A DNA stretch of 64,000 nt, taken from the NCBI GenBank assembly GCA_016870215.1, contig VGCD01000007.1, positions 16,310 through 80,309 of the forward strand, in the 5' to 3' direction. The translations under genes were made by a program, and so were the position numbers. The DNA comes from Actinomycetota bacterium (GTDB taxonomy: Bacteria; Actinomycetota; Acidimicrobiia; Acidimicrobiales; Ilumatobacteraceae). Positions 25,779-34,813 of this stretch are shown piece by piece. Under the pieces are notes generated by a model. The model made no database searches. It had not been told where the DNA came from and saw only the letters and a list, made by a program, of their open reading frames with translations. The stretch's first letter is position 1; the number at the start of each line of letters is the position of its first letter.

Positions 25779-27419
25779 TCACGCTAGCCCGAGGCGCTCT
25801 AGGGCCTCTGACTTGAGCCTCTTGTAATCGAGTTTTCCGTTGGGGGCGCGACCGATCGAAGAAATCTCAAGCACGCGCTTGGGGGCCTTGTAGGTGGCGA
25901 GAGCGGACTTCACGTGTGCAATGAGGGCTGCTTCGTCAACCGTGTGACCAGAGTGAGCTTCGACAAGTGCGGTGATGGCTTCGCCGAATCGTTCATCGGG
26001 AACTCCGACGACGGCTGCATCAGCCACCGAGGGGTGCCCCTTGAGAGCTTCCTCGACTTCTTCTGGGTACACCTTTTCGCCACCGGTGTTGATGCATTGG
26101 CTTCCACGACCGAGCAGTTTCACGGAACCGTCAGACTCAACTTCAGCCCAGTCACCGGGAATGGTGTAGCGAACACCGTCCACCAAGATGAAAGTCGATG
26201 CGGTCTTTGCTTCGTCTTTGTAATAGCCAACTGATGTGCGACCACGTAATGCCACGCGCCCGCGTTCACCTGAGCCCGGAACAACCTCTCGTCCGTCCTC
26301 GGTGATGACCTTGGTGTTGGGTGACAGTTTGAATTTCGCAGTTGTCACCTTGTCTTGCGCGGTTGTGGTGGACGAGGCCATGCCGACCGCTTCCGACGAA
26401 CCCAGGCTGTCGACCATGATGAGTCGCTCATTGTGATGAAGCAGTCCTGCTTTTGTTTCAGCCGACCACATGACACCACTCGAGATGATGACGCGAAGGC
26501 TGGAGATGTCCCACTTGCCGGGGTTCTCATCAAGTGCTTTCAGAATTGGTTTGGCGAATGCGTCGCCGACAATCGACACGCCATTCACCTTGTGCTGTTG
26601 CACAGTGTCGAGTAATTCCTTCGGGTCGAAACTGCGCGACGGCATGGTGCATACAGATCCGGCAAGAGCCAAGTTCCACATCGCATTGAATGCGCCGGTG
26701 CCGTGCATGAGTGGAGCCGCGGGAAGATTCACCGGTCCGGGCCTTGCAACTTTCTCGTCATAGGCGTTCCAGTCGACAAACGTCGGAAGTGGGTTCTTCG
26801 ATGCGCCGTCGAGTGAAGCGACCATGTCGTCTTGAAGCCACATGACACCCTTCGGCATGCCAGTGGTGCCACCGGTGTACAGGAAGTACATGTCGTCTCC
26901 ACTGCGACCCCAGGGAGCAACGACTCGATCGGAATGTGACTGAGCAGCAACGTCGTACGAAATGGCAAAAGCCGGGCATGGTTGTGTGCCGTCATTAACC
27001 CAAATCCATGTCTTCACATTCGGTAGACGGTCTTTCACGTTGGTGCACTTGTCTGCAAATGAACCGTGGAAGATGACTGCGACAGCATCTGAGTTGTCAC
27101 AGATGTACACGAGTTCATCCTCGTTGTATCTGTAGTTGATGTTGACCGGCACGAGACCGACTTTGAAGAGTCCGAACATTGACTCGAGGTACTCGGGACA
27201 GTTGGTCATGTACTGGGCAACTTTGTCCTGATGGGTGACCCCAGCATCGAGCAGGGTCTTGGCTATTCCGTTTGCGTGCCGATCCATATCGGCCCACTTC
27301 ACTGTCTTGTCGCCGTGAATGAGCGCCTGTGCGGCTGGAAATCGTCCGGCGACGCGCTCCCAGATGTCGGCGAAGTTCCAGCCAGCGTTGTCAGAGGAGG
27401 GAGATGAAGGAGATGCCAC
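25779..27419 (-). CDS. Acyl-CoA synthetase, FadD19-like
   Basis: The protein (546 aa) is an AMP-forming ligase that activates carboxylic acids to CoA thioesters. It has the P-loop YTGGTTGMPKGVMW (about 193-206), LPAAPLMHGTGAFNA, the SLGSSE adenine motif, PGDWAEVESDGSVKLLGRG with the hinge, GGEKVYPEEVE, and the PNGKLDYKRLK segment with the catalytic Lys. The GVMW variant of the P-loop and the overall sequence resemble Mycobacterium FadD19, which activates sterol side-chain acids (known of the family). With the SDR and the divergent acyl-CoA dehydrogenase it forms a beta-oxidation group. Confidence 0.88.
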   Translation of the reverse strand: MASPSSPSSDNAGWNFADIWERVAGRFPAAQALIHGDKTVKWADMDRHANGIAKTLLDAGVTHQDKVAQYMTNCPEYLESMFGLFKVGLVPVNINYRYNEDELVYICDNSDAVAVIFHGSFADKCTNVKDRLPNVKTWIWVNDGTQPCPAFAISYDVAAQSHSDRVVAPWGRSGDDMYFLYTGGTTGMPKGVMWLQDDMVASLDGASKNPLPTFVDWNAYDEKVARPGPVNLPAAPLMHGTGAFNAMWNLALAGSVCTMPSRSFDPKELLDTVQQHKVNGVSIVGDAFAKPILKALDENPGKWDISSLRVIISSGVMWSAETKAGLLHHNERLIMVDSLGSSEAVGMASSTTTAQDKVTTAKFKLSPNTKVITEDGREVVPGSGERGRVALRGRTSVGYYKDEAKTASTFILVDGVRYTIPGDWAEVESDGSVKLLGRGSQCINTGGEKVYPEEVEEALKGHPSVADAAVVGVPDERFGEAITALVEAHSGHTVDEAALIAHVKSALATYKAPKRVLEISSIGRAPNGKLDYKRLKSEALERLGLA

Positions 27420-27491
27420 TTGTCAAGGATACGAGAGCCACCCGTGAGAGTGAAAACGACCTAATACTGTGGCGTGGTGCTAGAGGTGTCG

Positions 27492-28649
27492 ATGTCTGTG
27501 TTGCCAGGCGATGACGACCCGCGTCGTCTGTCGATCCGTGAATGGCTCGCGACGCACCCAAAGGCCACGGCTCGCGAACTCGCCGAGTCCGGATATGTCG
27601 CCCCGCACTGGCCAGAGCCGTACGGAGTGAATGCAGACCCGCTTTTGCAACTCATCGTTGATGACGAATTCAAGCGGGCTGGTGTGGCTCGTCCCTCTAA
27701 TCCGATTGGTATCGGATGGGCGGGACCAACACTTTTGTTCGCTGGGACAGAAGCACAAAAGAAGAGATATCTGCTTCCAATGCTCGCTGCAGAGGAGATC
27801 TGGTGTCAGCTCTTCAGCGAACCACAAAGTGGAAGCGATTTGGCCAGCCTCGGCACGAAGGCCGTTTGCGATGGTGACGAGTGGGTCATCAATGGTCAGA
27901 AGATCTGGACATCAGGTGCGCACGAGTCGCAATTCGGAATATTGATTGCTCGCACCGACTCGTCGATGCCGAAACATCGTGGCATCACATATTTCATTTG
28001 CCCGATGGACTTGCCTGGCATCGACATTCGTGGAATCACCTCGATGGCGGGGGCGGCGTCGTTCAACGAAGTGTTCTTCACCGATGTGCGCATTCCGCAT
28101 GAAAACGTCGTGGGTGAGGTGAACGACGGATGGCGGCTCGCAAAAGTGACGCTCGGAAACGAGCGCGTGAGTTTGTCGTCTGGCGGGGTGTTGTGGGGCA
28201 TGGGTCCTTCGGCTGCCGACCTTGTATCAATCGTGCGACGCGAAGGAGGTGTGCGTGATGCCGCAATGCGACAACGTGTTGCTTCGCTATACACCGAGCA
28301 CGTCATACTCGAATTGATTCGTGCGCGCACGCTGACCGCACGTTTGCGAGGTGAACAACCCGGACCTGAGGCGAGTATTCGGAAAATCATCGCCGATGAA
28401 CACGGTCAACGAACGATGATGCTTGCACGTGATCTCATCGGCGCTGATGCGATGTTGGTGGGGCATCAGCAAGACTCGTCAACATTGAACACGCGTTCGT
28501 GGTACAGCGGGTTCCTTTTCTCTCGAGCGCTGACTATTGGTGGGGGCACAGGCGAAGTGCAGCGCAACATCATCGGCGAGAAGGTTCTGGGACTACCTGC
28601 TGAACCAGATTCAACGGTTGGTGTGCCATTTTCACCTGTAGTGCGCTGA
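27492..28649 (+). CDS. Acyl-CoA dehydrogenase
   Basis: From ATG 27492, with AGAGG 5 bases ahead, the protein is 385 aa; a GTG at 27474 would add six residues. It is an FAD enzyme of beta-oxidation: CQLFSEPQSGSDLASL, KIWTSGAH, NEVFFTDVRIPHENVVGEVNDGW and the C-terminal TIGGGTGEVQRNIIGEKVLGLP are the family signatures. It resembles the FadE proteins of sterol and branched-acid pathways, some of which work as alpha2beta2 pairs. No second FadE lies beside it. It is divergent from fadD; a TAATAC hexamer lies about 25 bases upstream. Confidence 0.88.
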   Translation: MSVLPGDDDPRRLSIREWLATHPKATARELAESGYVAPHWPEPYGVNADPLLQLIVDDEFKRAGVARPSNPIGIGWAGPTLLFAGTEAQKKRYLLPMLAAEEIWCQLFSEPQSGSDLASLGTKAVCDGDEWVINGQKIWTSGAHESQFGILIARTDSSMPKHRGITYFICPMDLPGIDIRGITSMAGAASFNEVFFTDVRIPHENVVGEVNDGWRLAKVTLGNERVSLSSGGVLWGMGPSAADLVSIVRREGGVRDAAMRQRVASLYTEHVILELIRARTLTARLRGEQPGPEASIRKIIADEHGQRTMMLARDLIGADAMLVGHQQDSSTLNTRSWYSGFLFSRALTIGGGTGEVQRNIIGEKVLGLPAEPDSTVGVPFSPVVR

Positions 28650-28705
28650 CTAGCGAAGTAGCTCACCGTGACGACATCAGCAAGATTTACGCATACACTG
28701 AGGTA

Positions 28706-29815
28706 ATGCACACTCCTTTAACTTCTCCTTGTCGTTTGCTGCGTTCGACTATCGCACTGTCATGCGCACTGATTCTTGTCTCGTGTTCGTCATCGGGAGG
28801 CTCGACTCCAACGTCAGAGTCGTCGGCCGCAAGTGGGTCTGGCCAGGCAGCGACTCATGAGAAGGCAAAAGCTGAATGCATGGGTGGTGCCGAAGTCACT
28901 GGGGATGCATTGAACATAGCGACGACGGTGGCGCCCATCACCAACCTGGTGGCACTTGTCGTCGGAGACTCTCCGGCAACTGTGACCGGCATTGTCCCTG
29001 AGGGAACCAATTCACACACATTTGAGCCGCCACCGAGTGTTGCAGCGACGCTGTCGAAGGCCGACGTTGTGTTCATCAACGGTCTCGTGCTCGAAGAGCC
29101 CACGAGAGATCTCGCTGTCGCCAATATGAAAGACGGAGCAGTGGTGTGCGAATTGGGAACCGCAGTGCTTCCCGAAAGTGACTACGTGTACGACTTTTCC
29201 TTTCCTAAGGAAGGTGGCAAGCCGAATCCCCATTTGTGGACTGACCCGCCGCTTGCCCGAGAGTATGTGAGCCTCATTAGGGACGTGCTTGTGTCGCGGG
29301 ACCCGGCGAACGAGGCGACATACGCAGCGAATCATGACAAGGTCGTGGCAATGATTGACCGACTCGACGCAGCGATGGTGGAAGCAACTGCAACATTGCC
29401 TGCCGAGCAACGGAAGCTGCTGACCTATCACGATGCGTATGCCTATTTTGCCAAGACATACGACTGGCAAGTGGTGGGGGCGATCCAGCCGTCATCATTC
29501 GAGGAGCCGACGCCAAAAGACATCGCCGAGCTCATCGACCAAGTTCGAGCAGAGAATGTGAAGGCAGTGTTTGGAAGTGAAGTATTTCCCTCGCCCGTAC
29601 TTGAACAGATTGGTAGGGAGGCCGGAGTTGCCTATGTTGATGTCTTGCGTGACGACGATCTGCCCGGTGAGCCTGGTGCCGCCGACCATTCATGGGCCGG
29701 GCTCATGCGTTTCGATTACGTCACCATGGTCGAAGCATTGGGCGGCGATGCCAGCGTCTTGAAGGGCGTTGATATCACGGTGGACTCGGCCGATAAGGCG
29801 TACTACCCACAGTGA
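28706..29815 (+). CDS. Metal ABC transporter substrate-binding lipoprotein, zinc type
   Basis: The protein (369 aa) binds a divalent metal outside the membrane and delivers it to the permease. It has a lipoprotein signal (ILVSC lipobox near 27). Likely ligands are His in GTNSHTFEPPP, His in NPHLWTDP, His in TYHDAYAYF, and an acidic residue in the C-terminal DDDLPGEPGAADHSW region. A His at the third site (HDAYxYF) is the pattern of ZnuA rather than of manganese binders. The His-rich loop of many ZnuA proteins is missing. It is the first gene of a three-gene operon. A TACACT hexamer lies 6 bases before the ATG. Confidence 0.87.
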   Translation: MHTPLTSPCRLLRSTIALSCALILVSCSSSGGSTPTSESSAASGSGQAATHEKAKAECMGGAEVTGDALNIATTVAPITNLVALVVGDSPATVTGIVPEGTNSHTFEPPPSVAATLSKADVVFINGLVLEEPTRDLAVANMKDGAVVCELGTAVLPESDYVYDFSFPKEGGKPNPHLWTDPPLAREYVSLIRDVLVSRDPANEATYAANHDKVVAMIDRLDAAMVEATATLPAEQRKLLTYHDAYAYFAKTYDWQVVGAIQPSSFEEPTPKDIAELIDQVRAENVKAVFGSEVFPSPVLEQIGREAGVAYVDVLRDDDLPGEPGAADHSWAGLMRFDYVTMVEALGGDASVLKGVDITVDSADKAYYPQ

Positions 29816-30609
29816 ACTCTCTCGCGATTCCCCAAGCACTCATTGAGTGTCATGAACTGACGTGCGCGTACGACGGTGCAGTCGCAGTTGATGACGTGTC
29901 GATGGCAGTGCGTCGCGGGGACTTCGTCGGAGTTGTGGGTCCATCTGGTTCGGGCAAGACCACGCTGCTCAAAGCAATTCTCGGGTCGGTTCAACCAGCG
30001 AGCGGTCATGTGCACAGGCTGCAGAACCTGAAGATGGCCTATGTCCCCCAAGTGGAGAGTGTTGACTGGAACTTTCCGGTGACCGTTCTCGAGACCGTAG
30101 TGATGACGCGCACTCGCAACGGATGGTGGTCGCGTATGGCGAAGGAAGAACGTGATCAGGCTGAACGCGTCTTGCATCGACTTGGTCTTGTCGATGTTTC
30201 TGCACGTCACATTCGCGAACTCTCCGGCGGCCAGCAGCAGCGCGTGTTCATCGCCAGGGCACTTTTCCATCGGCCCGAGTTGCTCGTTCTGGATGAACCC
30301 ACATCTGGTGTCGATGTGCGTACGCGACACGAAGTATTGCACCTGTTGGCCGACCTGCATGACGAGGGCCTATCAATCGTGCTCACCACCCACGACCTCA
30401 ACGGGTTGGCGGCCCATCTTCCACGAGTGGTGTGTATCAATCGTCGCATCGTGGCCGATGGTTCACCACGTGACGTGCTCACGCCCGTTGTTCTCGAGCA
30501 AACATACGGTGCTGCCATGGAAGTTCTCATCCACGGTGGAATGCCGGTGGTCTTAGAGAGTGGTGCCGACCACGTTGCACGACGACTGTCCAAGTTGACG
30601 ACTTCCTGA
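29812..30609 (+). CDS. Metal ABC transporter ATP-binding protein
   Basis: The protein (265 aa) powers the importer. It has Walker A GPSGSGKTT (about 43-51), a Q-loop near AYVPQVESVDW, the signature LSGGQQQRVFIARAL, Walker B LLVLDEPTSGVD and the H-loop His in TTHDLNGLA. The YVPQ(V)ESVDWNFP segment is typical of zinc and manganese importers. It starts with GTG inside the stop of the binding-protein gene (4-base overlap), so the two are coupled. Confidence 0.92.
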   Translation: MNSLAIPQALIECHELTCAYDGAVAVDDVSMAVRRGDFVGVVGPSGSGKTTLLKAILGSVQPASGHVHRLQNLKMAYVPQVESVDWNFPVTVLETVVMTRTRNGWWSRMAKEERDQAERVLHRLGLVDVSARHIRELSGGQQQRVFIARALFHRPELLVLDEPTSGVDVRTRHEVLHLLADLHDEGLSIVLTTHDLNGLAAHLPRVVCINRRIVADGSPRDVLTPVVLEQTYGAAMEVLIHGGMPVVLESGADHVARRLSKLTTS

Positions 30610-30626
30610 CGCGAGATCACGTAGTC

Positions 30627-31472
30627 ATGCTCGCGACACTTTTCGAACCATTCGGCTATTCGTTCTTCAACAACGGATTGGCGGTTGCGACCCTTGCCGG
30701 CGCGCTGTGCGGCCTGCTGGGTGTGTTCGTGGTGTTGCGAGGTATGAGCTATATCGGGCACGGACTGTCACATGCAGTATTTGGCGGAGCGGCGGCATCC
30801 GCAGTTGTCGGTATCAATTACTTCGTCGGAGCCGGAATCTGGGCAGTGGTGTCAGGTGTGCTCATCGGTCGCATTGCGCGGCGGCGCATCATCGGTGCCG
30901 ATGCCGCAATTGGCGTGGTGACCACAGCTTCATTTGCTATTGGTCTCGCACTTCTCAATCGATATGGACAGGCAAAAAAGAGCATCGAAGCTGTGTTGTT
31001 CGGCTCTGTCCTCGGAGTGGAACGGGCTGACATCTGGGCAGTGTCAATTGTTGCGTTACTTGTCGCAGTTTTCATTGTCGCGTTTTATCGTCGATTGTTG
31101 TTTGCCACATTTGATCCTGATGTTGCACAGGTGACGGGCGTGAGAGTTGCTTGGGTGGAAGCGATGGTCATGATGATGCTGTCACTCACAATTCTCGTGA
31201 CCATGCGCGTGATCGGGACACTGCTCATCTCTGCGTTGCTGGTCATTCCCGCAGCAACATCACGAATGTTGACAAACTCATTCGCACGCATGTTGTGGAT
31301 TTCGCCGGTGCTCGGCGCGATCGCAGGTTTTGTCGGCATGAACGCGGCGTACCATCTCGACACCTCCGCCAGTGCAACCGTGATTCTCGCAGCTGCCATC
31401 GGTTTTGTGGCGGTGTATGCCGCAACCGGCATACGTGGACGTGTCCGCGTGGCACACGTTCACCACATCTAA
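30627..31472 (+). CDS. Metal ABC transporter permease
   Basis: The protein (281 aa) is an ABC-3 type permease with about eight to nine membrane helices. Features are LCGLLGVFVVLRGMSYIGHGLSHAVFGG near the N-terminus, the IGADAAIGVVTTASFAIG segment and the conserved RVIGTLLISALLVIPAATSRML region near 190-212. It completes the zinc-type importer. No metal-responsive regulator gene is adjacent, and I see no clear Zur box upstream of the operon. The stop is 2 bases from the stop of the convergent S51-CysS_C gene. Confidence 0.9.
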   Translation: MLATLFEPFGYSFFNNGLAVATLAGALCGLLGVFVVLRGMSYIGHGLSHAVFGGAAASAVVGINYFVGAGIWAVVSGVLIGRIARRRIIGADAAIGVVTTASFAIGLALLNRYGQAKKSIEAVLFGSVLGVERADIWAVSIVALLVAVFIVAFYRRLLFATFDPDVAQVTGVRVAWVEAMVMMMLSLTILVTMRVIGTLLISALLVIPAATSRMLTNSFARMLWISPVLGAIAGFVGMNAAYHLDTSASATVILAAAIGFVAVYAATGIRGRVRVAHVHHI

Positions 31473-31474
31473 CG

Positions 31475-32752
31475 TTAGTCTCGCAATTGCCATTCCACGC
31501 CAGACGGCGTGTCTCGAACTTCGACTCCGATGTCGGCAAAAGTGTCACGAATGGTGTCGGAAAGATCAAAGCGCTTCTCGGCGCGAACCGTTGCGCGAAG
31601 TGACAGCAAGGCTTCGACAAACGGAGCGACCACCTCACGGGGGTCGCGCGCACCACTGACCGCAAGGTCTCCGAGGCTGCTGATCATTGCCCGAAGTGAG
31701 GCCCTTGCACGGTCGGCATCTTCGCTTTGCAGAGAATCGGCAGACCATTCATGAATCGCTTGTTCCAGCTCGAGTGCCGCGCGTGCTGCTGCGATTGGGT
31801 CACGTGCGTCAAGTGCCTCGTTGAATCGCTCGGTACAAGTAGTGGCCACTTGACCAAGAGAAGTCACTGTGTTGTTTGTTATCGACCGCTGATTGTCACC
31901 CGTGGCCACTGCCTTGGCGGACATCTTTCCTGAAGTGTGTTGAGTAGTCGGGTTGCGCAGCACATCGAGTGAGAACACGTCACCAGTTTCAAAGATTCGT
32001 GATGAGCCTTTGTGCCGTACGGTCACTGTTCCGTTTCCGGCAACTGTGCATGAGTCTGCGTCGAGGTCGATGACGACTGCAGTGTGCTCGTCGACACCTA
32101 GCACGAAAGTGTCTTCATCAAGCATCGATTCGAGCAACGTGAGTCGGGTGTCTCCGAGATAGCAGTACCTCGTGTCGTGATTCCCGCCTTCAGCGTTGTC
32201 ATAGTGAGGTATGACAACGGCATTAACCCCGATGTCGCCGAGCACGTTCAGGCCATCAACGAGTCGGACATCTTCTCCGACCTTGTATATCTCGTACACG
32301 GGGACCGTGTACTTGCCGAGCGTCAGCGCAGCTGCTGATGCGAAGGTGACGATGCCACCGTTTTGCACCTTCGAGCGCAGCACATCAGCAAATCTGCTGC
32401 CGGCCCATTGCCGCAGTGCGTACGTGGGCGAGCCAGGCCCGGCAAACAGATACGTGGCCGAGTCGACAAGGCGAAGACCTCGCTCAACCGATACGGGGTC
32501 TGCCGCAATGTGTGTGTCGTGAAGTCGCACGAGCCCTGCAACCTTTGTATCAATGTTGACACTGACTTTGAAGTAGTCGATGGCCCGGGAAGCCAGCTCG
32601 GGTGCGTTTTCCTGAAAACCAAATGGAGTGTCGACGATGACCGCATCGACCGGTGCCGGCAATGTTGCGACGAGTTTTCGGTGAGTGCTGACCATTGTTG
32701 GTGCGGTCTCGCCAGACCCCATGATGGTGAGAATGCGCGGCAATGTGCTCAT
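31475..32752 (-). CDS. S51-peptidase/cyanophycinase-like protein fused to a CysS-type C-terminal domain
   Basis: The protein (425 aa) has two parts. Residues 1-265 resemble the S51 (dipeptidase E / cyanophycinase) fold: MGSGETAP near the start, LFAGPGSPTYAL (102-113), the nucleophile-like strand TFASAAALTLG with Ser139, and PHYDNAEGGNH (182-192) with a candidate His. After a linker, residues 300-425 match the tail of cysteinyl-tRNA synthetase: a helical DALR-type stretch and then LRATVRAEKRFDLSDTIRD with an ending like GVEVRDTPSGVEWQL. No HIGH or KMSKS catalytic part is present. The stop overlaps the start of the next leftward gene's upstream partner by 4 bases. Function unknown; cysteine- or tRNA-related processing is only a guess. 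Confidence 0.75.
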   Translation of the reverse strand: MSTLPRILTIMGSGETAPTMVSTHRKLVATLPAPVDAVIVDTPFGFQENAPELASRAIDYFKVSVNIDTKVAGLVRLHDTHIAADPVSVERGLRLVDSATYLFAGPGSPTYALRQWAGSRFADVLRSKVQNGGIVTFASAAALTLGKYTVPVYEIYKVGEDVRLVDGLNVLGDIGVNAVVIPHYDNAEGGNHDTRYCYLGDTRLTLLESMLDEDTFVLGVDEHTAVVIDLDADSCTVAGNGTVTVRHKGSSRIFETGDVFSLDVLRNPTTQHTSGKMSAKAVATGDNQRSITNNTVTSLGQVATTCTERFNEALDARDPIAAARAALELEQAIHEWSADSLQSEDADRARASLRAMISSLGDLAVSGARDPREVVAPFVEALLSLRATVRAEKRFDLSDTIRDTFADIGVEVRDTPSGVEWQLRD

Positions 32753-33615
32753 GCGAAGAAACCTTCTGTGATGGCGTCGTGGATGACATCGGCGAATCGC
32801 CGTGGGTGTTGGGCGTGAAGATCATGGTCGGCACCAATGAATGGCACAACTTTGCAGCGACGAATGTGTTGTTCGGCGACATCAAGTGCGCTGCGTTTCC
32901 GATTCGAGAAATCTGAGTTGTCAATTGCGGGGGTGAACATCACGGGCACAGAGATCTGCGAAAACTGATCATGAGGGCTGTGTTCCCAGAGGCCGCGAAG
33001 AATCTTCATATGACGCTCACGTGTCAACCACGGACGCACCGTTCCGTCCGGTAGGTGTTCCATGTTTGCCAACGTCGCATCAACGGCGTCGTCAGACCAA
33101 TCGGGGTGTGTTGCTTTGATGGCTGCCCACAGACGGTCATAACGCGTGCCAGCGATGTGTGGCGGAGCCAATTGCTGCGCGCAGTCATCCCAGTGAGGGA
33201 ATGCAGACTTCAAATCGATGGTGCCGCCATCAACGGCGCACACGCCCCGCACTCTGTATGGATGGCGCGCTGCCAAGTGAATGACGACATTGCCTCCCCA
33301 TGACTGACCAACCACAAGAGGTCGCGTCCACGATGCGTCACGTTGCGCGAGGATGTCGAGCAATGTTGCGAGGTCATCAGTAACGGTGTCCATGTCGTAG
33401 CCGTCATCGGGTTTGTCGCTGGTGCCGTGACCGCGCTGGTCAAGTGCAATGACACCGTGGCCGTGCGTCGTGAGGTGTCGAGCGGAGCCGTCCCACAGCT
33501 GGGCGTTCGATGCCAAGCCATGAACCATGACTATGGGAATTCCGTGCTCAGAGGGGGAACCCCACACTCGACATGAGAGTTGAAGATCATCAGCGAGTCG
33601 GACTCGTTCGATCAT
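32749..33615 (-). CDS. Alpha/beta hydrolase
   Basis: From ATG 33615 the protein is 288 aa; a GTG at 33675 would add a poorly conserved 20 residues. Motifs are IVMVHGLASNAQLWDG (oxyanion), DQRGHGTSDKPD, the elbow VVGQSWGGNVVIHLA with the nucleophilic Ser, and a late GADHDLHAQHP with the catalytic His. It is upstream of, and overlaps by 4 bases, the S51-CysS_C gene, so the two are co-translated. This suggests that they share a pathway. The substrate is unknown. Confidence 0.83.
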   Translation of the reverse strand: MIERVRLADDLQLSCRVWGSPSEHGIPIVMVHGLASNAQLWDGSARHLTTHGHGVIALDQRGHGTSDKPDDGYDMDTVTDDLATLLDILAQRDASWTRPLVVGQSWGGNVVIHLAARHPYRVRGVCAVDGGTIDLKSAFPHWDDCAQQLAPPHIAGTRYDRLWAAIKATHPDWSDDAVDATLANMEHLPDGTVRPWLTRERHMKILRGLWEHSPHDQFSQISVPVMFTPAIDNSDFSNRKRSALDVAEQHIRRCKVVPFIGADHDLHAQHPRRFADVIHDAITEGFFA

Positions 33616-33757
33616 CGGCGACGATGTGTCCTTGTCCGGCGAGTGATGCACCTTCGCATTGTCGCAGGGTGGCACATGAAAACCACCGACGAGCGAGCAC
33701 GTGTTCAGGGAAAGACTGTCAAGAACCTAGGGTGAAGCGACCAATATGGAGGTGCCC

Positions 33758-34813
33758 ATGAAGTTGGCGATGATGCTGAATTACGCCGGTGGTTTCAAAG
33801 AGTCCGTCGACCAGGTTGTCGAGTTGGAAAAAGCCGGACTCGATCAGGTGTGGGTGCCGGAGGCGTACAGTTTCGATGCCATCTCGCAAGTCGGGTATCT
33901 CGCAGCACGCACTGAACGAGTGGAGATTGCAACAGGCATTCTGAATGTGTATTCGCGAACGGCCACACTCATGGCCATGACTGCTGCAGGTTGTGACTAC
34001 GTCAGCAATGGTCGCTTCATCCTTGGGCTTGGTGCATCCGGACCACAAGTGATTGAGGGTTTCCACGGTGTGTCATATGAAAAGCCGATGCAACGTATCA
34101 AGGAGTACATCGATGTGTGTCGTGAGGTGTGGAAGCGCGAAGCACCTCTCAATTACGACGGCAAGACGGTGAAAGTTCCCTTGCCAGCAGGCCAGGGAAC
34201 CGGACTTGGAAAACCACTGAAGATCATCAACCATCCGGTTCGCAAGACGATTCCCATTTGGTGGGCGTCGCTCAAGGACAAGAGCATCGAAGCCACGGCA
34301 GCACATGCAGACGGTTGGTTGCCAATCATGTTCATTCCAGAAAAGTACGAACAAGTGTGGGGTGCATCGCTCAAATTGGGTCTCGCCAAACGCGATGCAA
34401 CGCTTGGAAAACTCGAGATAGCTGCAGGCGGAATGCTCGCAATCGACGACTCGCTCACCGGTGATACCAAGAACAAGATTCTCGATTTCGGTCGTCCCGG
34501 TGTCGCCCTGTACGTGGGTGGCATGGGTGCGCGCGGCAAGAACTTCTACAACGACATCGCTGTTGCGTACGGATATGTCGACGAAGCACGCCAGATTCAA
34601 GACCTCTACCTTGATGGCAAGAAAGAAGAGGCTGCCAGCCATGTTCCGGCGGAATGGCTCGACTTGTCCAACTTGGTCGGACCCCGATCATTCATCAAGG
34701 AACGTGTCGCGGCATTCAAAGCAGCAGGAGTGACGGTGTTGAATGTGAACCCCATCGGTCCGAATGCGACAAAGACCATTGAGACATTGCGCTCGATTGT
34801 TGATGAGGCCTGA
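33758..34813 (+). CDS. LLM-class F420-dependent oxidoreductase
   Basis: From ATG 33758 the protein is 351 aa. GGAGGT lies 6 bases before this ATG and decides it over the in-frame start at 33746. The luciferase-like barrel shows MKLAMMLNYAGGF, LDQVWVPEAYSFDAIS, VEIATGILNVYSRTATLMAMTA and FILGLGASGPQVIEGFHG. The sequence resembles the Rv3520c-like group, found near lipid degradation genes in mycobacteria, but that match is from memory. It precedes a serine hydrolase with overlap and is probably in one operon with it. Confidence 0.85.
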   Translation: MKLAMMLNYAGGFKESVDQVVELEKAGLDQVWVPEAYSFDAISQVGYLAARTERVEIATGILNVYSRTATLMAMTAAGCDYVSNGRFILGLGASGPQVIEGFHGVSYEKPMQRIKEYIDVCREVWKREAPLNYDGKTVKVPLPAGQGTGLGKPLKIINHPVRKTIPIWWASLKDKSIEATAAHADGWLPIMFIPEKYEQVWGASLKLGLAKRDATLGKLEIAAGGMLAIDDSLTGDTKNKILDFGRPGVALYVGGMGARGKNFYNDIAVAYGYVDEARQIQDLYLDGKKEEAASHVPAEWLDLSNLVGPRSFIKERVAAFKAAGVTVLNVNPIGPNATKTIETLRSIVDEA

